A stretch of 33,158 nucleotides of DNA from Nocardia takedensis NBRC 100417. GTDB lineage: Bacteria; Actinomycetota; Actinomycetes; Mycobacteriales; Mycobacteriaceae. Where the stretch lies: assembly GCF_000308695.1 (NCBI RefSeq), contig NZ_BAGG01000051.1, positions 1 to 33,158 on the forward strand, written 5' to 3'. A program made the position numbers and the translations under genes. The notes below the pieces were generated by a model. The model searched no databases and was not told the DNA's origin. It saw only the letters and a program-made list of their open reading frames with translations. Shown in pieces: positions 10,544-16,960 of the stretch. How positions within the stretch are numbered: position 1 is the stretch's first letter; every line of letters begins with the position of its first letter.

Positions 10544-11271
10544 TGCGCATCCGGGTCGTCAACCCGAACACCACGCGGGCGATGACCGACACGATCGAGC
10601 GCAGTGCCGGGGCCGTCATCGGTCCCGGCACCCGCCTCGACGCGGTCACCAGCGAGATGGGCCCGGAGTCCATCGAGAGCCACTACGACGAAGCACTCAG
10701 CGTGCCGGGCGTGCTCGCGGCCATCGCCCAAGGGGAACGCGAGGGCGTGGACGGGTACGTCCTCGCCTGTTTCGGCGATCCCGGCCTGGACGCCGCGCGG
10801 GAACTGGCGGCGGGACCGGTGATCGGCATCGCCGAAGCGGCCATGCGCACCGCCACCCACCTGGGCCGCGGCTTCAGTGTGGTGACCACGCTGGGTCGCA
10901 CCGTCGGCCGCGCCGCCGACCTCGCCGAACGCTATGGGGTGCAACGGTTCTGCCTCGGCATCCACGCCTGTGAACTGCCCGTGCTCGCGCTGGAGACCGA
11001 CCCCGACGCGCGCAAGATCGTCACCGAGGCGTGCCGGGAGGCCGTCGAGCGCGACGGGTCCGACGCGATCGTGCTCGGCTGCGCGGGCATGGCCGACCTG
11101 TGCGCGCACATCGGCGCGGAGATCGGTGTCCCGGTCGTCGACGGCGTGGCCGCCGCGACGCTGACCGTGCAATCACTGGTCACGCTCGGACTGCGCACCT
11201 CCGGTCGGGGTGAGTACGCCGCGCCCCCGTCGAAGGCGTATCGCGGCGTACTGCGCCCTTTCGGCCGCTGA
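10543..11271 (+). CDS. Asp/Glu/hydantoin racemase family protein (hydantoin or allantoin racemase)
   Basis: A 242-aa cofactor-independent racemase with two catalytic cysteines on opposite faces: Cys76 in VLACFGDPGL and Cys180 in VLGCAGMADL. The N-terminus MRIRVVNPNTT is typical of the hydantoin racemase (HyuE/HyuA) and allantoin racemase (HpxA) branch, rather than of MurI. Its ATG overlaps the stop of the NCS1 gene by 1 nt, so the two form a transport-racemisation pair. It would supply the enantiomer needed by a hydrolase that is not encoded here. Arylmalonate decarboxylase and maleate isomerase are related alternatives. A strong stem-loop includes its stop codon. Confidence 0.87.
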   Translation: MRIRVVNPNTTRAMTDTIERSAGAVIGPGTRLDAVTSEMGPESIESHYDEALSVPGVLAAIAQGEREGVDGYVLACFGDPGLDAARELAAGPVIGIAEAAMRTATHLGRGFSVVTTLGRTVGRAADLAERYGVQRFCLGIHACELPVLALETDPDARKIVTEACREAVERDGSDAIVLGCAGMADLCAHIGAEIGVPVVDGVAAATLTVQSLVTLGLRTSGRGEYAAPPSKAYRGVLRPFGR

Positions 11272-11302
11272 CACCCGGCGGTCGCGGGCCGGGTGTCAGC
11301 GG
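11265..11302 (+). terminator. Stem-loop terminator after the racemase gene
   Basis: A perfect 15-bp inverted repeat (arms 11265-11279 and 11288-11302, 8-nt loop) contains the TGA stop of the racemase in its left arm. No U-tract follows, which is common for actinobacterial hairpin terminators. Confidence 0.7.
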
Positions 11303-11306
11303 TGCG

Positions 11307-11339
11307 CGCGGTCGCGGCGACCGTCAGGCCGCGACCGCG
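11307..11339 (-). terminator. Stem-loop terminator of the PH-like gene, back-to-back with the racemase terminator
   Basis: The 12-bp perfect arms 11307-11318 and 11328-11339 flank a 9-nt loop that holds the stop codon (11324-11326) of the minus-strand gene. It lies 4 nt from the racemase hairpin, giving one hairpin per convergent gene. Confidence 0.65.
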
Positions 11340-11674
11340 TAGCTCAACTCCTCGAGGGCGGCGTCGGGATCGGCGACGTCGACCACCAGGCGGGTGAAAT
11401 CCGCGCCGACCAGGTCGATCCGGATCGCCTGACCCCCGAACCGGGTGTCCCAGAACTCCTTGCGATGCCGTCCGCGATAGGTGCCCGCGGCGATCACGCC
11501 GGGGAAGAACGCACCCGGCGCCCGCACCCACGGCGGACGCAGATCGACCGGCGCCAGCGAGATGTCGGTGATGTCCTCGACATCCACGGTGAGGTGTTCG
11601 CGCAACGACAGGATCCGGTCCACACCGAGCACATTCACCGTCACCCTGCCACTGGTGACTTCGACCTCGACCAT
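11324..11674 (-). CDS. Small PH-like domain protein of unknown function
   Basis: A 116-aa, soluble-looking protein with no signal peptide or membrane helix. The pattern of beta strands (EVEVTSGRVTVNVLG, LREHLTVDVEDITDISLAPV, GTYRGRHRKEFWDTRFGGQ, AIRIDLVGADFTRLVVDV) followed by a C-terminal helix (DPDAALEELSYAV) resembles bacterial pleckstrin-homology-like proteins found widely in actinobacteria. That fold call is pattern-based and not certain. The ATG at 11674 follows a strong GGAGGTG site. It is convergent with the racemase, each gene ending in its own hairpin. I cannot assign a role from sequence or context. Confidence 0.7.
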   Translation of the reverse strand: MVEVEVTSGRVTVNVLGVDRILSLREHLTVDVEDITDISLAPVDLRPPWVRAPGAFFPGVIAAGTYRGRHRKEFWDTRFGGQAIRIDLVGADFTRLVVDVADPDAALEELSYAVAA

Positions 11675-11945
11675 GGTGCACCTCCATCAGCGCCGAATTC
11701 GTACCCTCACCACTGTCCCGGCTGTGCCTGTTCACACCCTGTGGCCAACCTGTGATTCCCCCAAGTTCCGCCCGCTCCGCCCGCCCGACCAGCACGAACC
11801 CCACCCGAAACCTGAGACAACCCTGTGCCCCCTTATCGCCCACCCCAGCCATGCCATTACGTAGATATGCGCATCAAGCCATGTGCGCGCCCGAAGCGGC
11901 GCAGACCGGCACGCTTCGTATGCGAACAGCAAGAAGGGGAGGGCG
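11675..11945. other. Intergenic region between PH-like gene and idi terminator
   Basis: About 270 nt with no supported gene. It must hold the promoter of the minus-strand PH-like gene. A modest AT-rich patch with TACGTA near 11855 is the only promoter-like stretch I noticed, and it lies far from the start. Short open frames here lack family features. Confidence 0.5.
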
Positions 11946-11992
11946 AGCCCCAGCGGTCCCGGGACCGGGGTGATCCCGGGACCTGTGGGGCT
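11946..11992 (-). terminator. Terminator of the 2-methylisoborneol operon, overlapping the idi stop codon
   Basis: Nineteen-base arms (11946-11964 and 11974-11992) pair with only two mismatches around a 9-nt loop. The inner ten pairs are GGTCCCGGGA/TCCCGGGACC. The right arm contains two bases of the idi TAG stop. It is the strongest stem-loop in the region and marks the end of the minus-strand operon. Confidence 0.75.
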
Positions 11993-12560
11993 AGCGGGCG
12001 ACCAAGTGGTGGGAACGGTCGGCGATCTGGAGGACCGACGCGAGCCACGGGGAATAGCTGCCCGGGTCGTCGCAGAGGCGGACCCGCAGGACGTCGGGGT
12101 CGACCCAGGCGACGTCGGCCACCTCGGCCGGGTCGGGGCGCGGCTGCGCACCGTCGGCCTTGCCGATCACGACGTGGTCCCATTCGTGTTCCGCGCGCCC
12201 GGTGTCGCCGTCGGCGGCCTGGTAGCGGAACACGCCGGCTTCGACCAGGTCGGCGGTGAGGCCGAGTTCCTGGTCGAGCCTTACCGCGGCGGCGTCCACC
12301 ACCGTTTCGCCGGGGGCCGGATGCCCGCAGCAGGTGTTGGCCCACAGGAGCGGGAAGCGGGTCTTGACCGCGGCGCGTCGCTGCAACAGGACCCGGCCCG
12401 CGTCGTCGAACAGCAGGACCGAGAAGGCCCGGTGCAACTGCCCCGGCGCCTGATGGGCCAGCGCGACCGGGGAGGTCCCGATCGCACGGCCCGCGTCGTC
12501 GACGAGTTCCACGAGCAGGGCCTCGCGGTCGGTGGGCCGGTCGGCCGGTTTCTCCGTCAC
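11991..12560 (-). CDS. idi: Type I isopentenyl-diphosphate delta-isomerase (Nudix fold)
   Basis: It interconverts isopentenyl and dimethylallyl diphosphate, so it can balance the C5 units needed for geranyl diphosphate. The 189-aa protein has the family's LHRAFSVLLFD metal-histidine region, the catalytic-cysteine motif NTCCGHP near residue 95, a Nudix helix around ELGLTADLVEAG, and the catalytic-glutamate motif EHEWDHV. Its ATG at 12560 overlaps the stop of the upstream methyltransferase gene by 4 nt, so it is translationally coupled as the last gene of the encapsulin/2-methylisoborneol operon. This placement implies a dedicated precursor-supply role. No geranyl diphosphate synthase is present in the operon. 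Confidence 0.93.
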   Translation of the reverse strand: MTEKPADRPTDREALLVELVDDAGRAIGTSPVALAHQAPGQLHRAFSVLLFDDAGRVLLQRRAAVKTRFPLLWANTCCGHPAPGETVVDAAAVRLDQELGLTADLVEAGVFRYQAADGDTGRAEHEWDHVVIGKADGAQPRPDPAEVADVAWVDPDVLRVRLCDDPGSYSPWLASVLQIADRSHHLVAR

Positions 12561-13429
12561 CGCCCCACCTTATCGGCGGCGATCAACAGGTACTGGAAAC
12601 TGCCTTCCTTGTAGGAGGTCAGGAACGGGGTCTCCACGCCCGTGGCCAGCTCCGATTCGGTACGCAACTCCCAGTACGGGATGGTCGCCGGGGTGAGATC
12701 GATCACGCTGATCGGCGTCAGCCCGTTGTCGGCCATCGCGCGGAAGTACTCGCTGCGCGGGTGGATCATGCAGCCGTAGTGCGCGTCGATCCAACTCACC
12801 GAGGAGGACCGGCCGCCGGTGACGTCGTTGGAGCAGCCCGTGACGCACACGTAGCGGCCGCCGGGCCGCAGCAGCCGGGAGAACTCCGCGAACAGGTCGA
12901 ACAGGTCGACGTACATGGTGGTCTCGTTGGTCCAGATCCCGCGCATCGAACCGGCCTCGAACCCGGTGTCGAGCATGTTCCGGAAATGGAACCGCACCCG
13001 GTCCTCGACCCCGCGCGCGGCGGCCTGCTCGTTGGCGAAACCCACCTGGTACTCGGAGATGGTGACGCCGTCGACGCGGCAGCCGAACCGCTGGTTGGCC
13101 ATGATGCTGGTGCCGCCGCGCCCGGAGCCGCCGTCGAGCAGTCGATCGCCGGGCCGCACGTCGCCGAGGTGGTCGAGCAGCAGGTCGGCCTGGGCCGTCT
13201 CGAGCCGGTGCAGTTCCTCCACGATGCGGGCCTGTCTGGTCTCGGCGGGCGCGTCGAGCACCGACAGGTCCGGTTCGCCGATGCCGTAGTGGTGGTGGTA
13301 GAGCCCGTCCACCTCGCCGAGGACGGTGTTGACCCGATCGTCGTTGGGGTTGTTGTTCCAGTACTCGGCAACGGACTTCTGGTAGCTGGTACGCAGTACG
13401 GTGTCGGTCTCGGGGTCGATCATGGTCAT
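12557..13429 (-). CDS. Geranyl diphosphate 2-C-methyltransferase
   Basis: A SAM-dependent C-methyltransferase that would convert geranyl diphosphate to 2-methylgeranyl diphosphate, the substrate of 2-methylisoborneol synthase. The 290-aa length is close to Streptomyces homologues (about 300 aa). SAM motif I is LLDGGSGRGGTS around residues 97-108. The WTNETTMYVDL segment holds the acidic residue region of the active site. A Rossmann fold of the mycolic-acid-cyclopropane-synthase-like class is evident. The ATG at 13429 has GAGAGG upstream; an internal ATG at 13423 is less likely. It lies 45 nt after the terpene synthase and overlaps idi. Function is assigned from sequence and the neighbouring synthase together. 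Confidence 0.92.
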   Translation of the reverse strand: MTMIDPETDTVLRTSYQKSVAEYWNNNPNDDRVNTVLGEVDGLYHHHYGIGEPDLSVLDAPAETRQARIVEELHRLETAQADLLLDHLGDVRPGDRLLDGGSGRGGTSIMANQRFGCRVDGVTISEYQVGFANEQAAARGVEDRVRFHFRNMLDTGFEAGSMRGIWTNETTMYVDLFDLFAEFSRLLRPGGRYVCVTGCSNDVTGGRSSSVSWIDAHYGCMIHPRSEYFRAMADNGLTPISVIDLTPATIPYWELRTESELATGVETPFLTSYKEGSFQYLLIAADKVGR

Positions 13430-13474
13430 GCGTGATCATCCTCTCTCGTTGCGCGACTGGCTTTCTCGGGTTCC

Positions 13475-14947
13475 TCAGTCCCGGTAGCGCTTGCTGTCGG
13501 CGTGCCAGGCGCGGTTGCCGCCCATCCACGCCCACAGGCCGACCAGGAATCGGCGCAGTTCGGGCGAGCCCGCGGCGGCCAACGGCGCCGCCTCGGCCTC
13601 GAACCGGTGCACCAATTCGTCGTGCACGGCGGCGGTCCGCTCGACCGCCTCCCGTCGGGAACAGTTCTCCTCCGCGGCCAGCACCGTCGGGAGATTGAAC
13701 TCGCGGTGCTCGGCGCGGTCCTCCCTGGCCATCGAATACAGGTCGTTGACCATCTGACTGGCCAGCGCGGCGGTGGTGACCACCCGGCGCACCCGGGGGT
13801 CGGTGTATTCCTCGGCGCCGATCTCGTAACCGCCGAGCACGTCGATCGGGGCCATGCACGGCAGGAAACTGTGCGGTTGACGGTTGGTCAGGTATTCCCA
13901 CACCGGCGGCATCCGGTCGGCCACCCGCCACCCGGCCTCGGCGCCGAGTGCGATGAACCATCCCGCGATCTCGGTGCGCAGCCTGCCCAGTTGCGCCGCG
14001 GTGGCGTAGCGGGACAGGTGCTCGAAGGAGGTGCGGAACGCCCGCAGGATGGGATCGGCCCGCATCGCCTCCTCGAGTTGCGCGGCGTAGCGGACCGGCA
14101 GGTGCACCGGGTCCATCGCAGCGGCGGCCAGTTCCAGGCGCGGCCCCAGTTCGGCGGTGGCGCTGGACGGTGTGCCGTCCGGCGCCCGTTCGTCGGCTCC
14201 CTCCTCGCAGTAGTAGTCGTCCACCGACCACTCCGACACCGCGCATTTCGCCGCGGCCAACAGCTTGTCGGCGTCGTCGCAGTCGGGGTGGGCCAGCATG
14301 ATCAGCCGACCGAAGTCGGCGTCGCGCAATTCGTCGAGTCTGCCCTCGTACAGGCCGATCTCGGCCGCCCAGGCGATCAGTCCGTCGTTGACGGTCTCGG
14401 CCAGCGCCGGATCGTCGCGCACGGGCGGCGGACAGTACAGGGGCGGAATCGGCGCGCTGTCGGCTCGCTCGGCCGCCGCGCGCCCGGGGGCCGCCGAAGC
14501 GGTCCCGAGGCCGGTCGGTCCCCGGGGTATCGTCCCGGTTCGTCGGGTCGGCGTCTCGCCCCGCGGTGGCGCGATGTCGACATCGCGCTGCGGCACAGTC
14601 GATTTCGGGATGTATGCGACCCGCTGTCCTGTGCCCGTCGGCTCCGCTACGGCCCCGATCGCCGGAGCTATGACGGGGGCGACCGGTTCGACGGGCGGCG
14701 ACGGCGGTAACCGCAGCGCCGCCGCACCGAGCCCGGAGGGGCCGAGCAACCGGGTGGGCGCAGGTCGGCGAGGGGGTGCCACCGGCGGCGTCCCCGGAGC
14801 CGAATCGGCCTCCGCGGCAACCGGTGTCGCCTCCGCGTCGAACAGGTCGGCGGGGGCGGTGACCCCCACGGTGTCGAGCAGCGCGGCGACCGTGGCCGCC
14901 ACTTCGTCGCGGGCCGGTGGCGCCGCGACACGTGACAGTACCGACAT
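13475..14947 (-). CDS. 2-methylisoborneol synthase-type terpene cyclase, probable encapsulin cargo
   Basis: A class I terpene synthase, 490 aa, expected to cyclise 2-methylgeranyl diphosphate to 2-methylisoborneol. The catalytic all-helical domain spans about 168-490. It has the Mg-binding aspartate-rich motif DDYYCEE at 243-249 (DDCYCED in Streptomyces as recalled), the NSE motif NDLYSMARE at 401-409, and a C-terminal RY. Residues 1-165 are Pro/Ala-rich and probably disordered. They carry two similar motifs, GPSGLGAAALRLP at 69-81 and GPTGLGTASA at 143-152, which may be shell-targeting elements. It starts 14 nt after the encapsulin stop, so co-translation is likely. Without assay, a different methylated monoterpenoid product remains possible. 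Confidence 0.92.
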   Translation of the reverse strand: MSVLSRVAAPPARDEVAATVAALLDTVGVTAPADLFDAEATPVAAEADSAPGTPPVAPPRRPAPTRLLGPSGLGAAALRLPPSPPVEPVAPVIAPAIGAVAEPTGTGQRVAYIPKSTVPQRDVDIAPPRGETPTRRTGTIPRGPTGLGTASAAPGRAAAERADSAPIPPLYCPPPVRDDPALAETVNDGLIAWAAEIGLYEGRLDELRDADFGRLIMLAHPDCDDADKLLAAAKCAVSEWSVDDYYCEEGADERAPDGTPSSATAELGPRLELAAAAMDPVHLPVRYAAQLEEAMRADPILRAFRTSFEHLSRYATAAQLGRLRTEIAGWFIALGAEAGWRVADRMPPVWEYLTNRQPHSFLPCMAPIDVLGGYEIGAEEYTDPRVRRVVTTAALASQMVNDLYSMAREDRAEHREFNLPTVLAAEENCSRREAVERTAAVHDELVHRFEAEAAPLAAAGSPELRRFLVGLWAWMGGNRAWHADSKRYRD

Positions 14948-14961
14948 GGTCGACGCTCCGA

Positions 14962-16377
14962 TCAGTTCGTGGGTCGGGCGGTCTGGACGTTGTCGAGGAT
15001 GCCGAGGGCGTCGGGCACCAGGATCGCGGCCGAGTAGTAGCAGCTGACCAGGTAGCTGATGATGGACTGGTTGTCGATGCCGGTGAAGCGGACGTTGAGG
15101 CTGGGTTCGTACTCGTCGGGGATGCCGGTCTGGTGCAGGCCGATCACGCCCTGATTCGATTCGCCGGTGCGCAACGCCAGGATGCTGGTGGTGCCCGCGG
15201 CGGAGACCGGGATCTTGGAGCAGGGCAGCAGCGGGATGCCGCGCCAGGCGGGCAGGTGGTGGCCGTCGATGGTGGTGGGGGTGGGGTAGAGGCCGGCCGC
15301 GGTGGCCTGCCGGGAGAACGCGGCGATGGCCCTGGGGTGGGCCAGCAGCACATTCGTGCCGCGCCGCATCGAGATCAGTTCGTCCAGGTCGTCGGGGGTG
15401 GGCGCGCCGGCGTGGGTGTGGATGCGCTGTTTGAGGTCGCAGTTGTGCAGCAGGCCGAAGTCGGGGTTGTTGATCAGATCGTGCTCGCGGCGTTCGTAGA
15501 GCGCCTCGATGGTCAGCTTCAACTGCTGCTGGGTCTGGTTCATCGGGTCGTTGAACAGGTCGGCGACGCGGGTGTGGATGCGCAGCACCGACTGGGCCAG
15601 CGACAGTTCGTATTCGCGGGGGTTGGTGTCGTAGTCGACGAAGGTCGGGGTGAGCAGCGGTTCGCCGTCGTGGCCCGAGGCGATCTCGATATCGGCCTCA
15701 CCGCGGCTGTTCTGCGCTTTGGCGGGCGCGTCGGCGAGGTCGGCGAGGTAGTCGCCCAGCGGCGGGATCCCCGCCGCGGCCTCGTCCAACTCCGCGCGGG
15801 TGAGCACGAGAACCGTGGTGGGAGCGAGGGTTTTGAGCGTGTGGTCCCAGATGGCGTCGGGGTCGGTGAGCACCGCCTCGCCGGCGTGGTCGCCCGCGGC
15901 CAGCGTGCCGGTGACGGTGTGCTCGCCGTATTCGCCGGTGCCCAGGCGCGCGATCCGCCCGTGCACCACCAGGATCAGTCGGTCCACGGGGTTGCCGAAT
16001 TCGGCCAGGACGTACCCGGTGTCGAGATCGTGCTGGACGAACCGGTCCGCCAGCGCGCCGAGCGCGTCGACGTCGGTGAACCCGCGCAGTGCGCCGATCT
16101 CGGTGAGTTCCAGCGGGATCACCCGCGCGGTGGACCCGTCGACGGCGAATTCGATCTCGCCGTTGCCGACGGTGTGGGTCAGTCGCCGGTTGACCCGGTA
16201 CACACCGCCGTCGACCTGCACCCACGGCAGCGAGCGGGTCAGCCACCGGGAGGTGATGCCCTGCATCTGCGGTTCGGACTTCGTCGTGGTCGCCAACTGG
16301 TGCGCGGCGGTCGTGGACAGCGACTGCCGGACCGATTCCTCGGAAACCTCGGCGGGAAGTGGCATTTCAATGGTCAT
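14962..16377 (-). CDS. Family 2B encapsulin shell protein with inserted cyclic-nucleotide-binding-like domain
   Basis: A 471-aa shell protein of the HK97-fold encapsulin nanocompartments. The order is an N-terminal arm (about 1-55), the beginning of the shell fold, a CRP-like cyclic-nucleotide-binding domain (about 92-205, [20 protein letters not shown]...), then shell core (about 225-471, with [21 protein letters not shown] and the C-terminal [22 protein letters not shown]). Such an insertion defines family 2B. The ATG at 16377 has AGGTGAGG upstream. It is the first gene of the operon and precedes its likely cargo, the terpene synthase. Databases often label such proteins simply as Crp-like or cNMP-binding proteins. 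No peptidase or helix-turn-helix domain is present, so it is not a transcription factor. Confidence 0.88.
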   Translation of the reverse strand: MTIEMPLPAEVSEESVRQSLSTTAAHQLATTTKSEPQMQGITSRWLTRSLPWVQVDGGVYRVNRRLTHTVGNGEIEFAVDGSTARVIPLELTEIGALRGFTDVDALGALADRFVQHDLDTGYVLAEFGNPVDRLILVVHGRIARLGTGEYGEHTVTGTLAAGDHAGEAVLTDPDAIWDHTLKTLAPTTVLVLTRAELDEAAAGIPPLGDYLADLADAPAKAQNSRGEADIEIASGHDGEPLLTPTFVDYDTNPREYELSLAQSVLRIHTRVADLFNDPMNQTQQQLKLTIEALYERREHDLINNPDFGLLHNCDLKQRIHTHAGAPTPDDLDELISMRRGTNVLLAHPRAIAAFSRQATAAGLYPTPTTIDGHHLPAWRGIPLLPCSKIPVSAAGTTSILALRTGESNQGVIGLHQTGIPDEYEPSLNVRFTGIDNQSIISYLVSCYYSAAILVPDALGILDNVQTARPTN

Positions 16378-16609
16378 GTCTGGTCCTCACCTCGAGATGG
16401 TCACGAATGTGCACTGGAGATTGAGAATCGATGCCTGTCCGGAACTTTCGCGCGAGCCGAGCCGAGAACGCCGGTAGCCGAAGCGAATACGGGATCGAAG
16501 ACCGCTTCCGGACGCGTTCGATGCTAGGTCGCGGAGCCGTAGCGGCGCAGCGGAATTCGCAGAATCATCGGAACCGGTGTCCGCCGCGCCGCGACACGCG
16601 AGGAAACCG

Positions 16610-16634
16610 CAGACACGCCTGACCAGGCGGTCTG
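16610..16634. repeat. Imperfect palindrome upstream of encapsulin operon
   Basis: CAGACACGCCTG (16610-16621) and CAGGCGGTCTG (16624-16634) form near-complementary arms with one extra base and a 2-nt centre. The size and compact symmetry resemble an operator for a dimeric regulator such as TetR or MarR. Confidence 0.45.
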
Positions 16635-16667
16635 TTGCGCCGCCTCGGACATCACCCGCGTCCGCCC

Positions 16668-16706
16668 ACCGCGTCACCGTCGGTTGCCGACCGACGGTGA
16701 CGCGGT
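16668..16706. repeat. Perfect 17-bp inverted repeat in divergent promoter region
   Basis: Arms 16668-16684 and 16690-16706 are perfectly complementary with a 5-nt loop (TGCCG). The core is GTCACCGTCGGT. It lies between two divergent genes, where no terminator is expected. An operator or a structured element is therefore as likely as a bidirectional transcriptional insulator. Confidence 0.7.
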
Positions 16707-16874
16707 CAGGGCACGCACGGATCGGGTTCTCGTCCCGCGGGCCTGCGCCGCCCGCCGAGTCGCCTCCGGGAGTGGGCGCGAACCCGCCCGGGTCGCGGTG
16801 GGGTAGCTGAGGCGCGGGTCGCGGGAAGGTCACGGCGGACGAGCTTCCCGACATGGATAAGGTCACAGCGGCCT

Positions 16875-16880
16875 CATAAT
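16875..16880 (+). promoter_or_regulatory. Putative -10 element for the hydrolase-ligase gene
   Basis: CATAAT at 16875-16880 is a 5/6 match to the -10 consensus and would give a leader of about 70-75 nt before GTG 16961. No good -35 is present. Confidence 0.4.
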
Positions 16881-16960
16881 GGACACACGATGTGGGAAGC
16901 TCGACCGGACCGGATCGGGTGTGTGTTGCGGGTCACGTTGAGGGTAGGCCGGGAGCAAAC

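Larger units (their letters stand above)
16378..16960. other. Divergent intergenic region between encapsulin operon and hydrolase-ligase gene
   Basis: About 580 nt with no convincing gene. It holds the leaders and promoters of two divergent transcripts, an imperfect palindrome at 16610-16634, and a perfect 17-bp inverted repeat at 16668-16706. TAGCAT on the minus strand (16521-16526) is a weak -10 candidate for the encapsulin operon, giving a leader of roughly 140 nt. A minus-strand open frame across 16387-16866 has no family character. Confidence 0.55.

Noticed and set aside
14962..16377. Reading the cNMP-domain protein as a Crp/Fnr transcription factor
   Set aside because: There is no helix-turn-helix after the nucleotide-binding-like domain. 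The remaining ~260 residues fit the encapsulin shell fold and the gene is linked to a terpene synthase with a disordered tail.
16668..16706. The 17-bp inverted repeat as an ordinary terminator
   Set aside because: It lies between two divergent genes with no supported gene reading into it and no U-tract. It is reported as an unexplained dyad instead.
16387..16866. A 159-codon minus-strand frame in the divergent intergenic region
   Set aside because: No conserved-looking segment, it overlaps the inverted repeats and both promoters, and it would separate the encapsulin gene from its leader. I treat it as non-coding.
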